A stretch of DNA of 64,000 nucleotides, from the NCBI RefSeq assembly GCF_002355275.1, contig NZ_CP023449.1:310001-374000 (forward strand). The letters are read 5' to 3'. Under the pieces are notes generated by a model. That model had not been told where the DNA came from, made no database searches, and worked only from the letters and a program-made list of their open reading frames with translations. A program made the position numbers and the translations under genes. Shown in pieces: positions 33,727 through 43,317 of this stretch. Source of the DNA: Rhizorhabdus dicambivorans (GTDB lineage: Bacteria > Pseudomonadota > Alphaproteobacteria > Sphingomonadales > Sphingomonadaceae). Position 1 is the stretch's first letter. The number at the start of each line of letters is the position of its first letter.

Positions 33727-36324
33727 TCACCCCAGGCTCTTGCTCACCTGTTCGAACATGTCCTTGGACAGGCCCGGCGTATCGAGCAGCCGCTGGAGCT
33801 GTGCCTTCATCAGGCCGGCGCGGCCCTCGTCGAAGCGGCGCCAGCGGCCGAGCGGGGGGACCAGCTTGGCGGCGGTCTGCGGGTTCAGGCCGTCGACCTT
33901 GAGCAGCATGTCGGCGAGGAAGCGGTAGCCGCGGCCGCTGGCATCGTGGAAGATCAGCTGGTTGCCCGACATCGCCCCGACCAGCGAGCGCAGCCGGTTC
34001 GGATTGGCCAGGGTGAAATCGGGATGCTGCGACAGCTCCTCGACCCGGTCGAGCGTGTCGGGGCGGATGGAGAAGGCCTGGGTCGAGAACCATTTGTCGA
34101 GAACCAGGCCATTGTCCCTGAACCGCTCGTAGAAGGCCGCGATCGCCGCGTCGCGCTCGGGCGCCATGCTGTTGGCCAGCGCCCCGAACGCGCCCTGGCG
34201 GTCGGTCATGTTGTCGGCGTCGTGGAACTGGCGCAACGCGATCTCCGGCCCGTCGCTGGCGCCGCTCGCCATGATGAAGCCCAGCGCGATCGAGCGCAGC
34301 CGGCGCGCGCCCTTGGCCTGGGGCGACAGCTCGAAGCGGTTGGCCCTGGTCCGCTCATAGGCGTCGCGCCATTCGCCCTCCAGCGCCTGGCCGAGATCGC
34401 GGCGCAGCGCCTCGCGCGCCTTGTGGATCGCGACCGGATCGACAACCGCCATCTGGTCGCCGATGAACGCCTCCGACGGCAGCAGCATCGTCTCGCCGAT
34501 GAAGGAGGCGTCGAGCTTGGGATCGGTCAGCGTATTGCGCACCGCATCGATCACCGGGCCATGATCGGCCTGGCCGGTCGCGACCGCGCCGGTCAGCGTG
34601 TCGACCATCAGCTGCTGCATCGCCTCGTAGCGGGCGAAGGGATCGTCATCATGCGCCGACAGGAAGGCGAGGTCGGCGGCCGACCGGTCCGAATCGATCA
34701 CCACCGGGGCAGAGAAGCCGCGGTTGATCGAGAGGACGGGGCGCTCGGCGATCCCCTCGAACAATATCTCGCAGCGCTCGCCATCGAGGACGACCAGCCG
34801 TTCCTCCTCGAACTTGCGCTGCGAACGCTCGCCGAACAGGGCGATCCGCAGCGGCAGCGGCATCGGCTTCTTCTCGGGCTGCCCCGGCGTCGGCGGCACC
34901 GTCTGCTCGAGCGTCAGCAGCGCGCGGCCGCCGGCCGGCTCATGGCTTAGCGTGGCGCGGACGCGCGGCGTGCCGGCCTGCGAATACCACAGGCGGAACT
35001 GCGACAGGTCGACCCCGCTCGCATCCTCCATCGCCACGACGAAATCCTCGCAGGTCGCCGCCGTCCCGTCATGGCGCGCGAAATAGAGATCGCTGCCGGC
35101 CCGGAATTTCTGCGGGCCCAGCATGGTGTGGAGCATGCGGACCACCTCGGCGCCCTTGTTGTAGACGGTCGCGGTGTAGAAGTTCGAGACCTCCATATAG
35201 GATTCGGGGCGGATCGGATGGGCCAGCGGCCCGGCGTCCTCCTGGAACTGGGCGGCTCGCAGCAGGCGCACATCCTCGATCCGCTTGACCGCGGCCGATC
35301 CCTGGTCGGCGGTGAAGCACTGGTCGCGAAAGACGGTGAAGCCCTCCTTCAGCGAGAGCTGGAACCAGTCTCGGCAGGTGACGCGATTGCCCGACCAGTT
35401 GTGGAAATATTCATGCGCCACGACGCCCGAGACGCCGTCATAATCGATATCGGTGGCGGTGTCGGGGTCCGCCAATATGTAGCGCGAGTTGAAGATGTTG
35501 AGGCTCTTGTTCTCCATCGCGCCGAAGTTGAAGTCGTGCACCGCGACGATGTTGTACTCGCCCAGATCATATTCGAGGCCATAGACCTTCTCGTCCCAGG
35601 CCATCGACGCCTTGAGCGCGGCCATGGCATGGCCGGTCTTGGGCAGGTCGCTCTCCACCACCCAGATGGCGAGCTTCACCTCGCGGCCGCTCTTGGTGGT
35701 GAAATGATCGACATTGGCCGACAGGTTGGCCGCGACCAGCGCGAACAGATAGCTGGGCTTGGGGAAGGGATCGGTCCACTCCGCCCAGTGGCGGCCATGC
35801 TCCAGATCGCCGCTGCCGGTCAGGTCCCCGTTGGACAGCAGCACCGGGAAGCGCGCCTTGTCCGCATCCATCCGCACCCTGTAGCGGCTCAGCACGTCGG
35901 GCCGGTCGAGGAAGAAGACCATGCGGCGGAAGCCCTCGGGCTCGCACTGGCTGCACAGATTGCCGCCCGAGGCGTAGAGGCCCATCAGCTGCGAATTGGC
36001 CTCTGGGCTGATCGCCACCTGGGTCTCCACGACATGCGCGTCGCCGGGCAGGTCGATGACGAGGTCCGGGCCGTCCATCCGCCAGGCGTCGGCCTGTGCC
36101 TCACCGTCGATCAGCACCTTGAGCGGTACCAGGCCGTCGCCATGGAGACGCAGCGGGCGATTGTGCGCCCCGTTGCGGGTGACGTCCAATCGTCCCGTGA
36201 CCAGGGCGCGCGCCGGATCGAGCGCGAAATCGAGGAACACGTCGGGCATCAGCCAGTCGGGCTTGCGGTAGTCCTCGCGCCGAATGACGGGCGGATTGGC
36301 GGCGGCGGCCTGAACGTCGAGCAT
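33727..36324 (-). CDS. pepN: Aminopeptidase N (M1 family)
   Basis: Zinc aminopeptidase that releases N-terminal residues from peptides. The 865-residue product has the substrate motif FGAMENKSLNIFN near residue 263, the zinc motif VVAHEYFHNWSGN near residue 298 (HExxH) with the third ligand Glu in LSLKEGFTVFRDQ, and YNKGAEVVRMLHTMLG near residue 389. This matches the gamma/alphaproteobacterial PepN length. ATG 36324 (MLDVQAAAANPPVIRREDY) is taken as start; the upstream in-frame ATG overlaps the divergent SDR gene's promoter. Confidence 0.95.
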   Translation of the reverse strand: MLDVQAAAANPPVIRREDYRKPDWLMPDVFLDFALDPARALVTGRLDVTRNGAHNRPLRLHGDGLVPLKVLIDGEAQADAWRMDGPDLVIDLPGDAHVVETQVAISPEANSQLMGLYASGGNLCSQCEPEGFRRMVFFLDRPDVLSRYRVRMDADKARFPVLLSNGDLTGSGDLEHGRHWAEWTDPFPKPSYLFALVAANLSANVDHFTTKSGREVKLAIWVVESDLPKTGHAMAALKASMAWDEKVYGLEYDLGEYNIVAVHDFNFGAMENKSLNIFNSRYILADPDTATDIDYDGVSGVVAHEYFHNWSGNRVTCRDWFQLSLKEGFTVFRDQCFTADQGSAAVKRIEDVRLLRAAQFQEDAGPLAHPIRPESYMEVSNFYTATVYNKGAEVVRMLHTMLGPQKFRAGSDLYFARHDGTAATCEDFVVAMEDASGVDLSQFRLWYSQAGTPRVRATLSHEPAGGRALLTLEQTVPPTPGQPEKKPMPLPLRIALFGERSQRKFEEERLVVLDGERCEILFEGIAERPVLSINRGFSAPVVIDSDRSAADLAFLSAHDDDPFARYEAMQQLMVDTLTGAVATGQADHGPVIDAVRNTLTDPKLDASFIGETMLLPSEAFIGDQMAVVDPVAIHKAREALRRDLGQALEGEWRDAYERTRANRFELSPQAKGARRLRSIALGFIMASGASDGPEIALRQFHDADNMTDRQGAFGALANSMAPERDAAIAAFYERFRDNGLVLDKWFSTQAFSIRPDTLDRVEELSQHPDFTLANPNRLRSLVGAMSGNQLIFHDASGRGYRFLADMLLKVDGLNPQTAAKLVPPLGRWRRFDEGRAGLMKAQLQRLLDTPGLSKDMFEQVSKSLG

Positions 36325-36398
36325 TGCCCTTCTATGTCCTCTCGCTGAAGCGGCGATCAAAGGGTGGCAGCGGACCCGAAAGGCCCTAAACACTTGCT

Positions 36399-37184
36399 AT
36401 GGCACGCCTTCTGATCTTCGGCCCTGGATATACAGCATCGCATATCGCGGGCGCCTTGCAAGCCCGTGAATTCGTCGTCGAAACGATCGGCCGTGCGACG
36501 ATCGCGGACGAACGCCGGGTCGCCGACGCGATCGCTTGGGCGACCCATATATTGTCCTCGGTTCCGCCCGAGGCGGATGCCGATCCGGTGCTGGCACGCT
36601 ACGGCCCGCAGCTGGCGGCCTGCCATGCCGATTGGATCGGCTATCTCTCCTCGACCGGGGTCTATGGTGATACGGGCGGCGCCTGGGTCGACGAAGGCGC
36701 GCCGGTCGGCACCGGCCGCCGCACCGCACGGGCGGCGGCGGACGCGATGTGGCAGGCGCTGCATCCGGCGGTCCGCGTCTTCCGCCTGCCCGGCATATAC
36801 GGCCCCGGCCGCTCGCCGCTCGATCGGGTGCGGGCCGGGCAGGCACATCGCATCGACCTGCCGGGCCAGGTGTTCAGCCGCGTCCATGTCGACGATATCG
36901 CCGGCGGGGTGATCGCCAGCATCGATCGCGGCCCGGCCGGCGTCTTCAACCTTGCCGACGATCGCCCCGCCAGCCAGAACCGCGTGATCGAGGCGGCCTG
37001 CGAGCTGCTCGGCATCGCGCCACCGCCGCTGGTGCCCCTGGAGGAAGCCGGCCTGTCGCCCGCCGCCCGCGCCTTCTATGCCGAGAATCGCCGGGTCGCG
37101 AACGGCAAGGCGAAGCGGCTGCTCGGCTGGGCACCACGCTATCCCGATTATCGCGCGGGGCTGCGGGCGCTGCTCGGCAAGTGA
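36399..37184 (+). CDS. SDR-type NAD(P)-dependent epimerase/dehydratase-like protein (YeeZ-like)
   Basis: A 261-residue atypical short-chain dehydrogenase. The nucleotide fold is RLLIFGPGYTASHIAGALQ (residues 3-21, G-x-G-x-x), the active-site region is YLSSTGVYGDTGGAW near residue 84, and RVFRLPGIYGPGRSPLDRV and VFNLADDRPAS are typical of the YeeZ-like group. The usual Y-x-x-x-K catalytic pair is not present: the Tyr is in GVYGD and the expected Lys is replaced in RRTARAAAD. Role unknown. Divergent from pepN and convergent with threonine aldolase by five bases. Confidence 0.82.
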   Translation: MARLLIFGPGYTASHIAGALQAREFVVETIGRATIADERRVADAIAWATHILSSVPPEADADPVLARYGPQLAACHADWIGYLSSTGVYGDTGGAWVDEGAPVGTGRRTARAAADAMWQALHPAVRVFRLPGIYGPGRSPLDRVRAGQAHRIDLPGQVFSRVHVDDIAGGVIASIDRGPAGVFNLADDRPASQNRVIEAACELLGIAPPPLVPLEEAGLSPAARAFYAENRRVANGKAKRLLGWAPRYPDYRAGLRALLGK

Positions 37185-37189
37185 CGCGG

Positions 37190-38191
37190 CTATAACCCCG
37201 CGATCGCCCTGGCCAGCGCCTCGACCTCGGCGGCCGGCTGATCCCAGCTGCACACCAGCCGCGCGACGCCGGGCACCCAGTCGTGGAAGAGGAAGCCCTG
37301 CGCCCTCAGCGCGGCCGATTCGGCGGCGGTGACGCGCAGGAAGATCTCGTTCGCCTCGACCGGATGGAGCAGCCTTTCGCCCGCCGCATTGGCGATATGG
37401 GCGGCGGCAGCGTTGGCGGCGCGGGCATTGCGCAGCCACAGATCGCCTTCGAGCATCGCCAGGATCTGGGCAGCGGCGAAGCGGCCCTTGGACAGCAGGT
37501 GGCCGGCGCGCTTGCGGCGATAGCGGGTGGCGTCGGCCAGCTCCGGCCGGAAGAAGACCAGCGCCTCGGCGAACATGCCGCCATTTTTGACGAAGCCGAA
37601 GCTCAGCGCGTCGACCCCGCCCTTCCATGTCAGGTCGGCGGGCGAGCAGCCGAGCGTCGCCACCGCATTGGCGAAGCGCGCCCCGTCCATGTGCAGGCCC
37701 CAGCCCCGCGCATTGGCGAGCGCACCAAGGGCGGCAACCTCGTCCGGGGCGTAGACCAGCCCATATTCGGTGGCGTTGGTGATCGACAGCGCCGCCGGCT
37801 GGGTCTGGTGGACGTCGGTGCGGATCGTGTCGGCAAAGGCGGCGATGCCGGCGGGGTCGAGCTTGGCGCCCGATCCCTTCGCCAGCATCAGCTTGGCGCC
37901 GCCGGTGTAGAATTCGGGCGCGCCGCATTCGTCGACCTGGATATGCGCCTCCTCATGGCAGATCACCGCCTGGTGGCCCTGCACCATCGCCGCCAGCGCC
38001 AGCGCATTTGCGGCGGTGCCGCTCGATACCCAGAGCGCCGCGCACGGGGTGTCGAACAGATCGGAGAAGGCCGCGTCGAGCCGCTGGCTCAGCGCATCGC
38101 CGTCATAGGCGCCGTCGGGCTGGTTGGCGTCGGCCAGCGCCGCCATCACCTCGGGGCAGACGCGGGCGGCATTGTCGGACAGGAAGCGCAT
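37190..38191 (-). CDS. ltaE: Low-specificity threonine aldolase
   Basis: PLP enzyme that cleaves L-threonine/allo-threonine to glycine and acetaldehyde. The 333-residue product begins MRFLSDNAARVCPEVMAAL, has LWVSSGTAANALAL near residue 52, HEEAHIQVDECG, LHMDGARFANA near residue 168 with the PLP-pyridine Asp, and the PLP lysine in LSFGFVKNGGMFAEAL near residue 200. The FVKNGG form instead of ATKNG is slightly divergent. ATG 38191; a further 10 codons upstream are possible but poorly placed. Confidence 0.88.
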   Translation of the reverse strand: MRFLSDNAARVCPEVMAALADANQPDGAYDGDALSQRLDAAFSDLFDTPCAALWVSSGTAANALALAAMVQGHQAVICHEEAHIQVDECGAPEFYTGGAKLMLAKGSGAKLDPAGIAAFADTIRTDVHQTQPAALSITNATEYGLVYAPDEVAALGALANARGWGLHMDGARFANAVATLGCSPADLTWKGGVDALSFGFVKNGGMFAEALVFFRPELADATRYRRKRAGHLLSKGRFAAAQILAMLEGDLWLRNARAANAAAAHIANAAGERLLHPVEANEIFLRVTAAESAALRAQGFLFHDWVPGVARLVCSWDQPAAEVEALARAIAGL

Positions 38192-38226
38192 AGCGGCGAT
38201 AGTGGAGCGGCCGCCCGCCAAGTCAA

Positions 38227-39060
38227 TCAGCCTGCATCGCCCAGCAGCGGGATTCCCGCGCCCTCGCCGCCATCGAGCGGCATCACCACCAGATCGAGGG
38301 CGCGGCCGGCCAGGTCAGCGTCGCGGAAGACCGGCTCCAGCCGCCGCTCGATCTCGCCCCGACCCAGCGTGGTGCGGACGTCGAGATACCAGGCCAGCTC
38401 CTCCCGCCCGGGCCATTGCGCCAGCCCGAGCCAGGCGCGGGCGATGGCGGGATCGCCCGCCAGCGCTTCCCGCAGGGCGGCGATCAGCGCATCGGGCGGG
38501 TCGGACGGAGCGCCGACCAGAAGCTGGACATCCTCGGCCCGGCGGCGCTCGGCGGGCCGGCCCAGCAGCGCCGCGATGTCGGTCGGGGTCCACTGGACGC
38601 CATAGCCGAGCCCCGGATTGAGCCAGGCGCCACGATCGGCAGCGATTGCCAGCAGCCGCGCGCCATCGGCGGCGAAATAGCCCAGGCCGTTGCCGATCGT
38701 GGCGAACAGCCTGGCCTGCGAGGTGAACAGCGCCGGCAGGCCGTGGCCCTCCGCGCTTCCCACCTGGATCAGCCGGGGCGCGTCGACCGCCAGTGGCAGC
38801 GCCATGCCACGCGAGGCCGGCAGATCGGGGCTCGCCGCGAACAGGGTCGATTCGAGCAGCGCGCGGTTGAAGGCGGTACGCCGCTCGGGATCGTGCGCCG
38901 CCGCGACCAGCAGTTCCTCAAGCCGGTTCTGCGGTTCGAAGCCCGGGAGCGGGGCGGCGGCCGGGACCGGGGGCCGCGCATCGCCAACCTCGTCCGCCTG
39001 AATCGGGGCCGGCGCGTCGTCGGGATCGCGACCGAACAGGCGGGAGAGGAAGCGGATCAT
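38227..39060 (-). CDS. SseB-family protein
   Basis: A 277-residue protein with an SseB N-terminal-like domain (about residues 45-170: NRLEELLVAAAHDPERRTAF, ESTLFAA, ALPLAVDAPRLIQVGSAEG, LFTSQARL) and a second, SseB C-terminal-like part (PPDALIAALREALAGDPAI, REELAWYLDVRTTLGRGEIE). SseB in enterobacteria is a rhodanese-regulating or enhanced serine sensitivity protein; the role in alphaproteobacteria is unknown. The start MIRFLSRLFGRDPDD is shared by relatives. Downstream of a small conserved gene on the same strand. Confidence 0.78.
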   Translation of the reverse strand: MIRFLSRLFGRDPDDAPAPIQADEVGDARPPVPAAAPLPGFEPQNRLEELLVAAAHDPERRTAFNRALLESTLFAASPDLPASRGMALPLAVDAPRLIQVGSAEGHGLPALFTSQARLFATIGNGLGYFAADGARLLAIAADRGAWLNPGLGYGVQWTPTDIAALLGRPAERRRAEDVQLLVGAPSDPPDALIAALREALAGDPAIARAWLGLAQWPGREELAWYLDVRTTLGRGEIERRLEPVFRDADLAGRALDLVVMPLDGGEGAGIPLLGDAG

Positions 39061-39135
39061 TGCGCCTGTTTGGCGGCTGGGCGGGCCTGCTGCAAGGCGG
39101 CTGTCACGATCGACATCCGCCGGCACCAGGCCTTC

Positions 39136-39435
39136 CTAGCCGCCCGGGCGCAGGAAGGCGGGCGGTTTGCTGCCGAAGCTTTCGCGACCGGCGAACAGGG
39201 CGTCGAGCCGCCTGCGCAGCGACGCTTCATATTCGACCGCGTCGGCCGAAGGCGGCTTGGACAGCATGATGTCGCCGAGCATCGCGTCCTTGATCCGCTC
39301 CATCGCCGCCTCGTCGAGCACCCCAGCACGGCGCAGCTCGATGGCGATCTGGATCATCCCCACCGCGGTCGCATGCGCGCGGATGCCGAGCAGGTCGATC
39401 GATTCGCGCAGCTTGCGGGTTTCGGTGGGTTCCAT
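39136..39435 (-). CDS. Small conserved hypothetical protein
   Basis: A 99-residue soluble, mostly helical protein (METRK-type start, MEPTETRKLRESIDLLGIRA; AMERIKDAMLGDIMLSKPPS) with no recognisable catalytic motif. ATG 39435 has GGGAGGAT upstream. Between the polysaccharide fusion gene and the SseB-like gene, same strand and with 42- and 75-base gaps, so possibly co-transcribed. I do not know its family. Confidence 0.6.
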   Translation of the reverse strand: MEPTETRKLRESIDLLGIRAHATAVGMIQIAIELRRAGVLDEAAMERIKDAMLGDIMLSKPPSADAVEYEASLRRRLDALFAGRESFGSKPPAFLRPGG

Positions 39436-39477
39436 GGCGATCCTCCCTCGACTCTGGCGGGGATGGTAAGGCCACAA

Positions 39478-42400
39478 TCAGCCCGCCGCCACCCGTCCCG
39501 ATCGCTCCAGCTTGCCCCAGCCGACCCGGGGGCCGCGCAGCGCCTGGGCAAGCGCCTTCAGCACGACATAATACATGATCTGGCGATAGCCGATCCGCTG
39601 CGGGATCAGCAGCCACAGCAGCCACCATCTCTCGCGCCGCTCCAGCGCGAAGGCGATGAAGCCGGCGAGCAGGTCGATCGCGGTGAAGACCAGCCAGAAG
39701 CCCAGCATCCGGTCGACATCGCCGCTCGACGCCGCCCAGCCATGCGCCTGCACTTCCAGCCAGGTCGCCGCCAGGCTGACGACCAGCGCGAGATCGATGA
39801 CCGGGGAGATGGCGGCGAGCAGGATCTGGAACAGCACCGCCTGGGGCAGGCCGATCCGGGCAAGCCCGTTCGGGCTGCCCGTCCGCATCACCCGGCGATG
39901 CTTCCACAGGCATTGCAATGTGCCATAGGCCCAGCGGAAGCGCTGCTTGGCCAGCGCGGCGACGCTTTCGGGCGCCTCGGTCCAGGCGACGGCATATTGG
40001 TCGTAATGGACCTTCCAGCCGGCGCGCTGGATGGCGATGGTCAGATCCTGGTCCTCGGCCAGCGTATCGGGCGGATAGCCGCCGACCTGCCGGATCGCCG
40101 CCAGCCGCCACGCGCCGACCGCCCCCGGTACCACCGTGATCGCGTCGAGCCGCGCCAGCGCCCGCCGCTCCAGATTCTGCGCGGTGATATATTCGAGCGC
40201 CTGCCAGCGGGTGACGAGGTTGACCCGGTTGCCGACCTTGGCGTTGCCCGCCACCGCGCCCAGCCCATCGTCGGCGAACCAGCGGGCGAGCCGGACGATG
40301 GTGGTCGGCTCGAACTGGGTATCGGCGTCCAGCGCGATGACGATTTCGCCGGTCACCAGCTCCAGCGCCCGGTTGAGCGCGCGCGCCTTGCCGCCATTTT
40401 CGAGGGTCAGCAGCCGCACCCGAGGCTCGTCGGCGAAGGCGGCGCGGACGATCTCGCTGGTGCGGTCCTTCGACCCGTCGTCGATCACGATCACCTCGAT
40501 CGCCGCGTCGCGGCTCTCCAGCACGCGGCGAACCGAGCGCTCGATCACCCGCTCCTCGTTGAAAGCGGGGATCAGCACGGTGACGAAACGCGCGGGATCG
40601 ACCGGCGGAAAGACGGTGCGCGATTCGCGCCGGGCCTGGACCAGCGCCAGCCCCGACAGCAGGATCGCGCGGGCGATGCCCAGGGTGATGGCGACGAGGA
40701 AGATCCACTTGATCGCGATCACGCTCCAGCCGAGCGCGCTGAACAGGGCGAGGTCGGTCTCGGCGGCGAGCCGGTCGCCCTTGGAGATGGGCGGGTTGAC
40801 CGCCGCGCGCGGAAGGCCCGCCAGCTCGGACACCGGCACCAGCCGGTAACCCCGCGCGCGCAGCTCACGAATGATGATCGGCAGCGCCGCGACAGTCTGC
40901 GCGCGGTCGCCGCCCGAATCGTGGAGCAGCACGACATTGCCCGAGACGCCCTCGTCGCCATTCTCGACCCCCTCGATGGTGCGGCGGACGATCTCGGCGA
41001 CGCCGGGGCGCTTCCAGTCGTCGGGGTCGACATGCAGGCCGACCGACAGATAGCCGCGCTTCTGCGCCTCCTCGACCGGTACGATCTCGTCGCTGGTGGT
41101 CGGCTCGGCATCGCCGAAATAGGGCGCGCGGAACAGCCGCAGCGATCGGCCGGTATAGGCCTGGAACAGCCGCTGTGTGGCGTTGAGCTCCAGCGCCGTC
41201 TCGCGCGGCGACGCCTGGGCGAGATTGGGATGGGTATAGGTATGGCTGCCCACCTCATGCCCCTCGCGGACCAGCCGTTCGAGCAGGGGCCGCTGGGTCA
41301 GGGCGTTTTCGCCGACCATGAAGAAGGTGGCGGGGGCCTTCTCGTCCCTGAGGATGTCGAGGATCTTCGGGGTCCAGACCGGATCGGGCCCGTCATCGAA
41401 GGTGAGCGCGACGAGGCCGGGGCGATAGCCGGTGCGCTGGATCTGATAGGGGGTGGGGAGCCGGTCGAAGCGGACCCCGGTGATCGCGCCCCGCCGGTCG
41501 GTGGTGACGGTGCGGTGGCCCGGCACCGGCACCGCGCCGATCCGCAATATCTCGCCCGATCCCTCGATATCGACATTGGTGCCGGCGGGAATGTCCTCGA
41601 TCGCGGACGCCGCGGGCAGGCTGCGCTTGTGGCCGAACATCGTCCAGATCGACGGATCCTCGGTCCCGAGCCGCCATAGCGCGACCGCATTGAGGCCGAG
41701 CGTCCTCAAGGTGGCGAGCTGGCCGTGCATCGCGGCGGCATCGAGCAGCCAGACGTCGTGGCGAACCCCGCCTTCCAGATAGGCGAAGCTGCTGTTGCCG
41801 CTGACGGGATCGAAGCGCGGGCCGACCCCGCTCTCCTGCGCGGCGAGCCAGGCATCCTCGACCGAATGGGCGACGGTATCGCCGCCCTTCTGCCAGTCAT
41901 AGGCATAGGAGCCGAGCGCCACGACCACCTTGCCGGGCGGCAGGCCGCGCACCGCGCGCGCCACCGAATCGGCGAACCAGGGGCGCGATGCGATCGGCCC
42001 CGGATCGCCGGGCTCGCTATGCTCGTCATAGGCCATCAGGAACAGTCTGTCGGCGACCCTGGCATAGGCCTTCAGGTCCCAGTCACCGTCGGCGACGGGC
42101 ACCGCGATGGCGATCTCCATGCCCGGCAGCCGGCGGCGCGCCTCGGCCAGGAAGGCGCGGTAGGCGGGGTGGGCATCGGCCGGCAGCGCCTCGAAATCGA
42201 AGAACACCCCGCTCGCCTGATTGGCGCTCAGCAAGGCGCCGATCCGATCGAGCGCCGCCGCACCCGCCTTCGGGTCCTTCAGCAGGGCGGCGATGCCGGG
42301 CCCGTCCCAGCCGCCGTCGAAGGCGTTCTGGATCATCGGCATCAGCTTCGGCCGGCGATGGGCATGGCTGACGATCGCCTTGCCGCGCGGATCGGGGAAG

Positions 42401-42822
42401 CTCGTCAGCTTGTGGTCGGGGCCGGTGATCGAGAGCCAGCCGGGGATCAGCCAGTCGATATCGTCGACATGCCGCGCCAGCGACGCGGCCGAGGCATCGT
42501 CCCACGGCGCGTGAAAGGCGTAGGATGTCGGCGGCAGGCCATGCGCGGGCCGGCCGCTCGACAGCAGATGGCGGAAGTCGCGCCACATATGGCGGACCTT
42601 GCGCGCGCTGGTGCCGACCAGCCCGTGATCATGGCCGTGCAGCGGGGCGAACGCCGGCCGCTCGACCTCGAAGGGCAAAGGCGGCTGCGGCGCCACCGCG
42701 ACGATCGATCCGAAGAAGGCCGCCGCCGACAGCAGCAGCAGCAGCATGAAGGCCGCGACCGCCAGCGCGAAGCGCCGCCTCCGCCGTCCCGATGCGTCGA
42801 AGAAGACCGGCCGTCCGTCCAT
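39478..42822 (-). CDS. Triple fusion: GH18-like + polysaccharide deacetylase + glycosyltransferase 2
   Basis: A 1114-residue membrane protein. N-terminal helix (about residues 18-42); GH18-like glycosidase region (about 70-420) with SGVFFDFEAL carrying the D-x-E motif near residue 209; NodB deacetylase (about 470-680) with TFDDGPDP, VGSHTYTHPN, RAPYFG, DPDDW and VLLHDSG all in place; then two or three helices and a processive GT2 domain with VLIPAFNEERVIE, VIDDGSKDRT, ALDADTQFEP, EDQDLT and QRFRWAYG, followed by C-terminal helices. The set would synthesise, deacetylate and trim a beta-linked N-acetylhexosamine polymer, combining PgaB- and PgaC-like tasks. ATG 42822. Confidence 0.9.
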   Translation of the reverse strand: MDGRPVFFDASGRRRRRFALAVAAFMLLLLLSAAAFFGSIVAVAPQPPLPFEVERPAFAPLHGHDHGLVGTSARKVRHMWRDFRHLLSSGRPAHGLPPTSYAFHAPWDDASAASLARHVDDIDWLIPGWLSITGPDHKLTSFPDPRGKAIVSHAHRRPKLMPMIQNAFDGGWDGPGIAALLKDPKAGAAALDRIGALLSANQASGVFFDFEALPADAHPAYRAFLAEARRRLPGMEIAIAVPVADGDWDLKAYARVADRLFLMAYDEHSEPGDPGPIASRPWFADSVARAVRGLPPGKVVVALGSYAYDWQKGGDTVAHSVEDAWLAAQESGVGPRFDPVSGNSSFAYLEGGVRHDVWLLDAAAMHGQLATLRTLGLNAVALWRLGTEDPSIWTMFGHKRSLPAASAIEDIPAGTNVDIEGSGEILRIGAVPVPGHRTVTTDRRGAITGVRFDRLPTPYQIQRTGYRPGLVALTFDDGPDPVWTPKILDILRDEKAPATFFMVGENALTQRPLLERLVREGHEVGSHTYTHPNLAQASPRETALELNATQRLFQAYTGRSLRLFRAPYFGDAEPTTSDEIVPVEEAQKRGYLSVGLHVDPDDWKRPGVAEIVRRTIEGVENGDEGVSGNVVLLHDSGGDRAQTVAALPIIIRELRARGYRLVPVSELAGLPRAAVNPPISKGDRLAAETDLALFSALGWSVIAIKWIFLVAITLGIARAILLSGLALVQARRESRTVFPPVDPARFVTVLIPAFNEERVIERSVRRVLESRDAAIEVIVIDDGSKDRTSEIVRAAFADEPRVRLLTLENGGKARALNRALELVTGEIVIALDADTQFEPTTIVRLARWFADDGLGAVAGNAKVGNRVNLVTRWQALEYITAQNLERRALARLDAITVVPGAVGAWRLAAIRQVGGYPPDTLAEDQDLTIAIQRAGWKVHYDQYAVAWTEAPESVAALAKQRFRWAYGTLQCLWKHRRVMRTGSPNGLARIGLPQAVLFQILLAAISPVIDLALVVSLAATWLEVQAHGWAASSGDVDRMLGFWLVFTAIDLLAGFIAFALERRERWWLLWLLIPQRIGYRQIMYYVVLKALAQALRGPRVGWGKLERSGRVAAG

Positions 42823-42919
42823 GCCCGAAGTCCGCCAACAATTCTGGAACGCGACCGCAACGCCGGGGTTATGCCCCCGCCGGCCCATGGCGGAAGGAAG
42901 CTTTCTATATGCTGACTAT

Positions 42920-43168
42920 ATGTTGACCGATATCCTGCAGTGGTATGGCGCGATCGCGGGCGCCATCGCCGCGCTGATCGTCTCGCTCGATCTGGGCCGC
43001 CGCTGGACCGGCTTCGGCTTCGTCATCTTCGTCACCTCCTCGATCGCGCTGATCGGCTGGGGCTTCCTCAATCCCGAGGCAAAGGGGATCGGCACGCAGA
43101 ACATCATCCTGCTCGTGATCAACCTGATCGGGGTGTACCGCTATCTGATCCGCAAGAAGGCGACGTGA
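42920..43168 (+). CDS. Small membrane protein, two to three helices
   Basis: An 82-residue protein with three hydrophobic segments (GAIAGAIAALIVSLDL, VIFVTSSIALIGWGFLN, IILLVINLIGVYRYLI) and basic ends, an inner-membrane protein without a recognised function. Divergent from the polysaccharide fusion. ATG 42920 (MLTDILQWYG) is preferred; an earlier in-frame ATG at 42887 (MAEGSF) is possible and has no better ribosome site. Confidence 0.65.
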   Translation: MLTDILQWYGAIAGAIAALIVSLDLGRRWTGFGFVIFVTSSIALIGWGFLNPEAKGIGTQNIILLVINLIGVYRYLIRKKAT

Positions 43169-43204
43169 TAGCGCTGGCAACGGCACCGCCGGGCCGAGCT
43201 TTGG

Positions 43205-43276
43205 ATGGTCGCGTATGGCGCCGCGCGCGGGAGCAGCTTCAGCCTGATCCATTATCCGCCGGTGCCCGAAACCTAG
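43205..43276 (+). pseudogene. Possible C-terminal gene remnant
   Basis: The frame around 43196-43276 reads ELWMVAYGAARGSSFSLIHY then PPVPET and stop, which looks like the end of a protein rather than random sequence, with stop codons close upstream. It lies between the small membrane gene and the end of the SLATT gene, at the edge of the lower-GC island. It could mark the scar of the insertion. Family not recognised; this 149-base gap shows nothing else. Confidence 0.2.
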
Positions 43277-43317
43277 CTGTGCCTCCGCGGAGTGGGAAGG
43301 TTGATAGGGAGGGTGGG

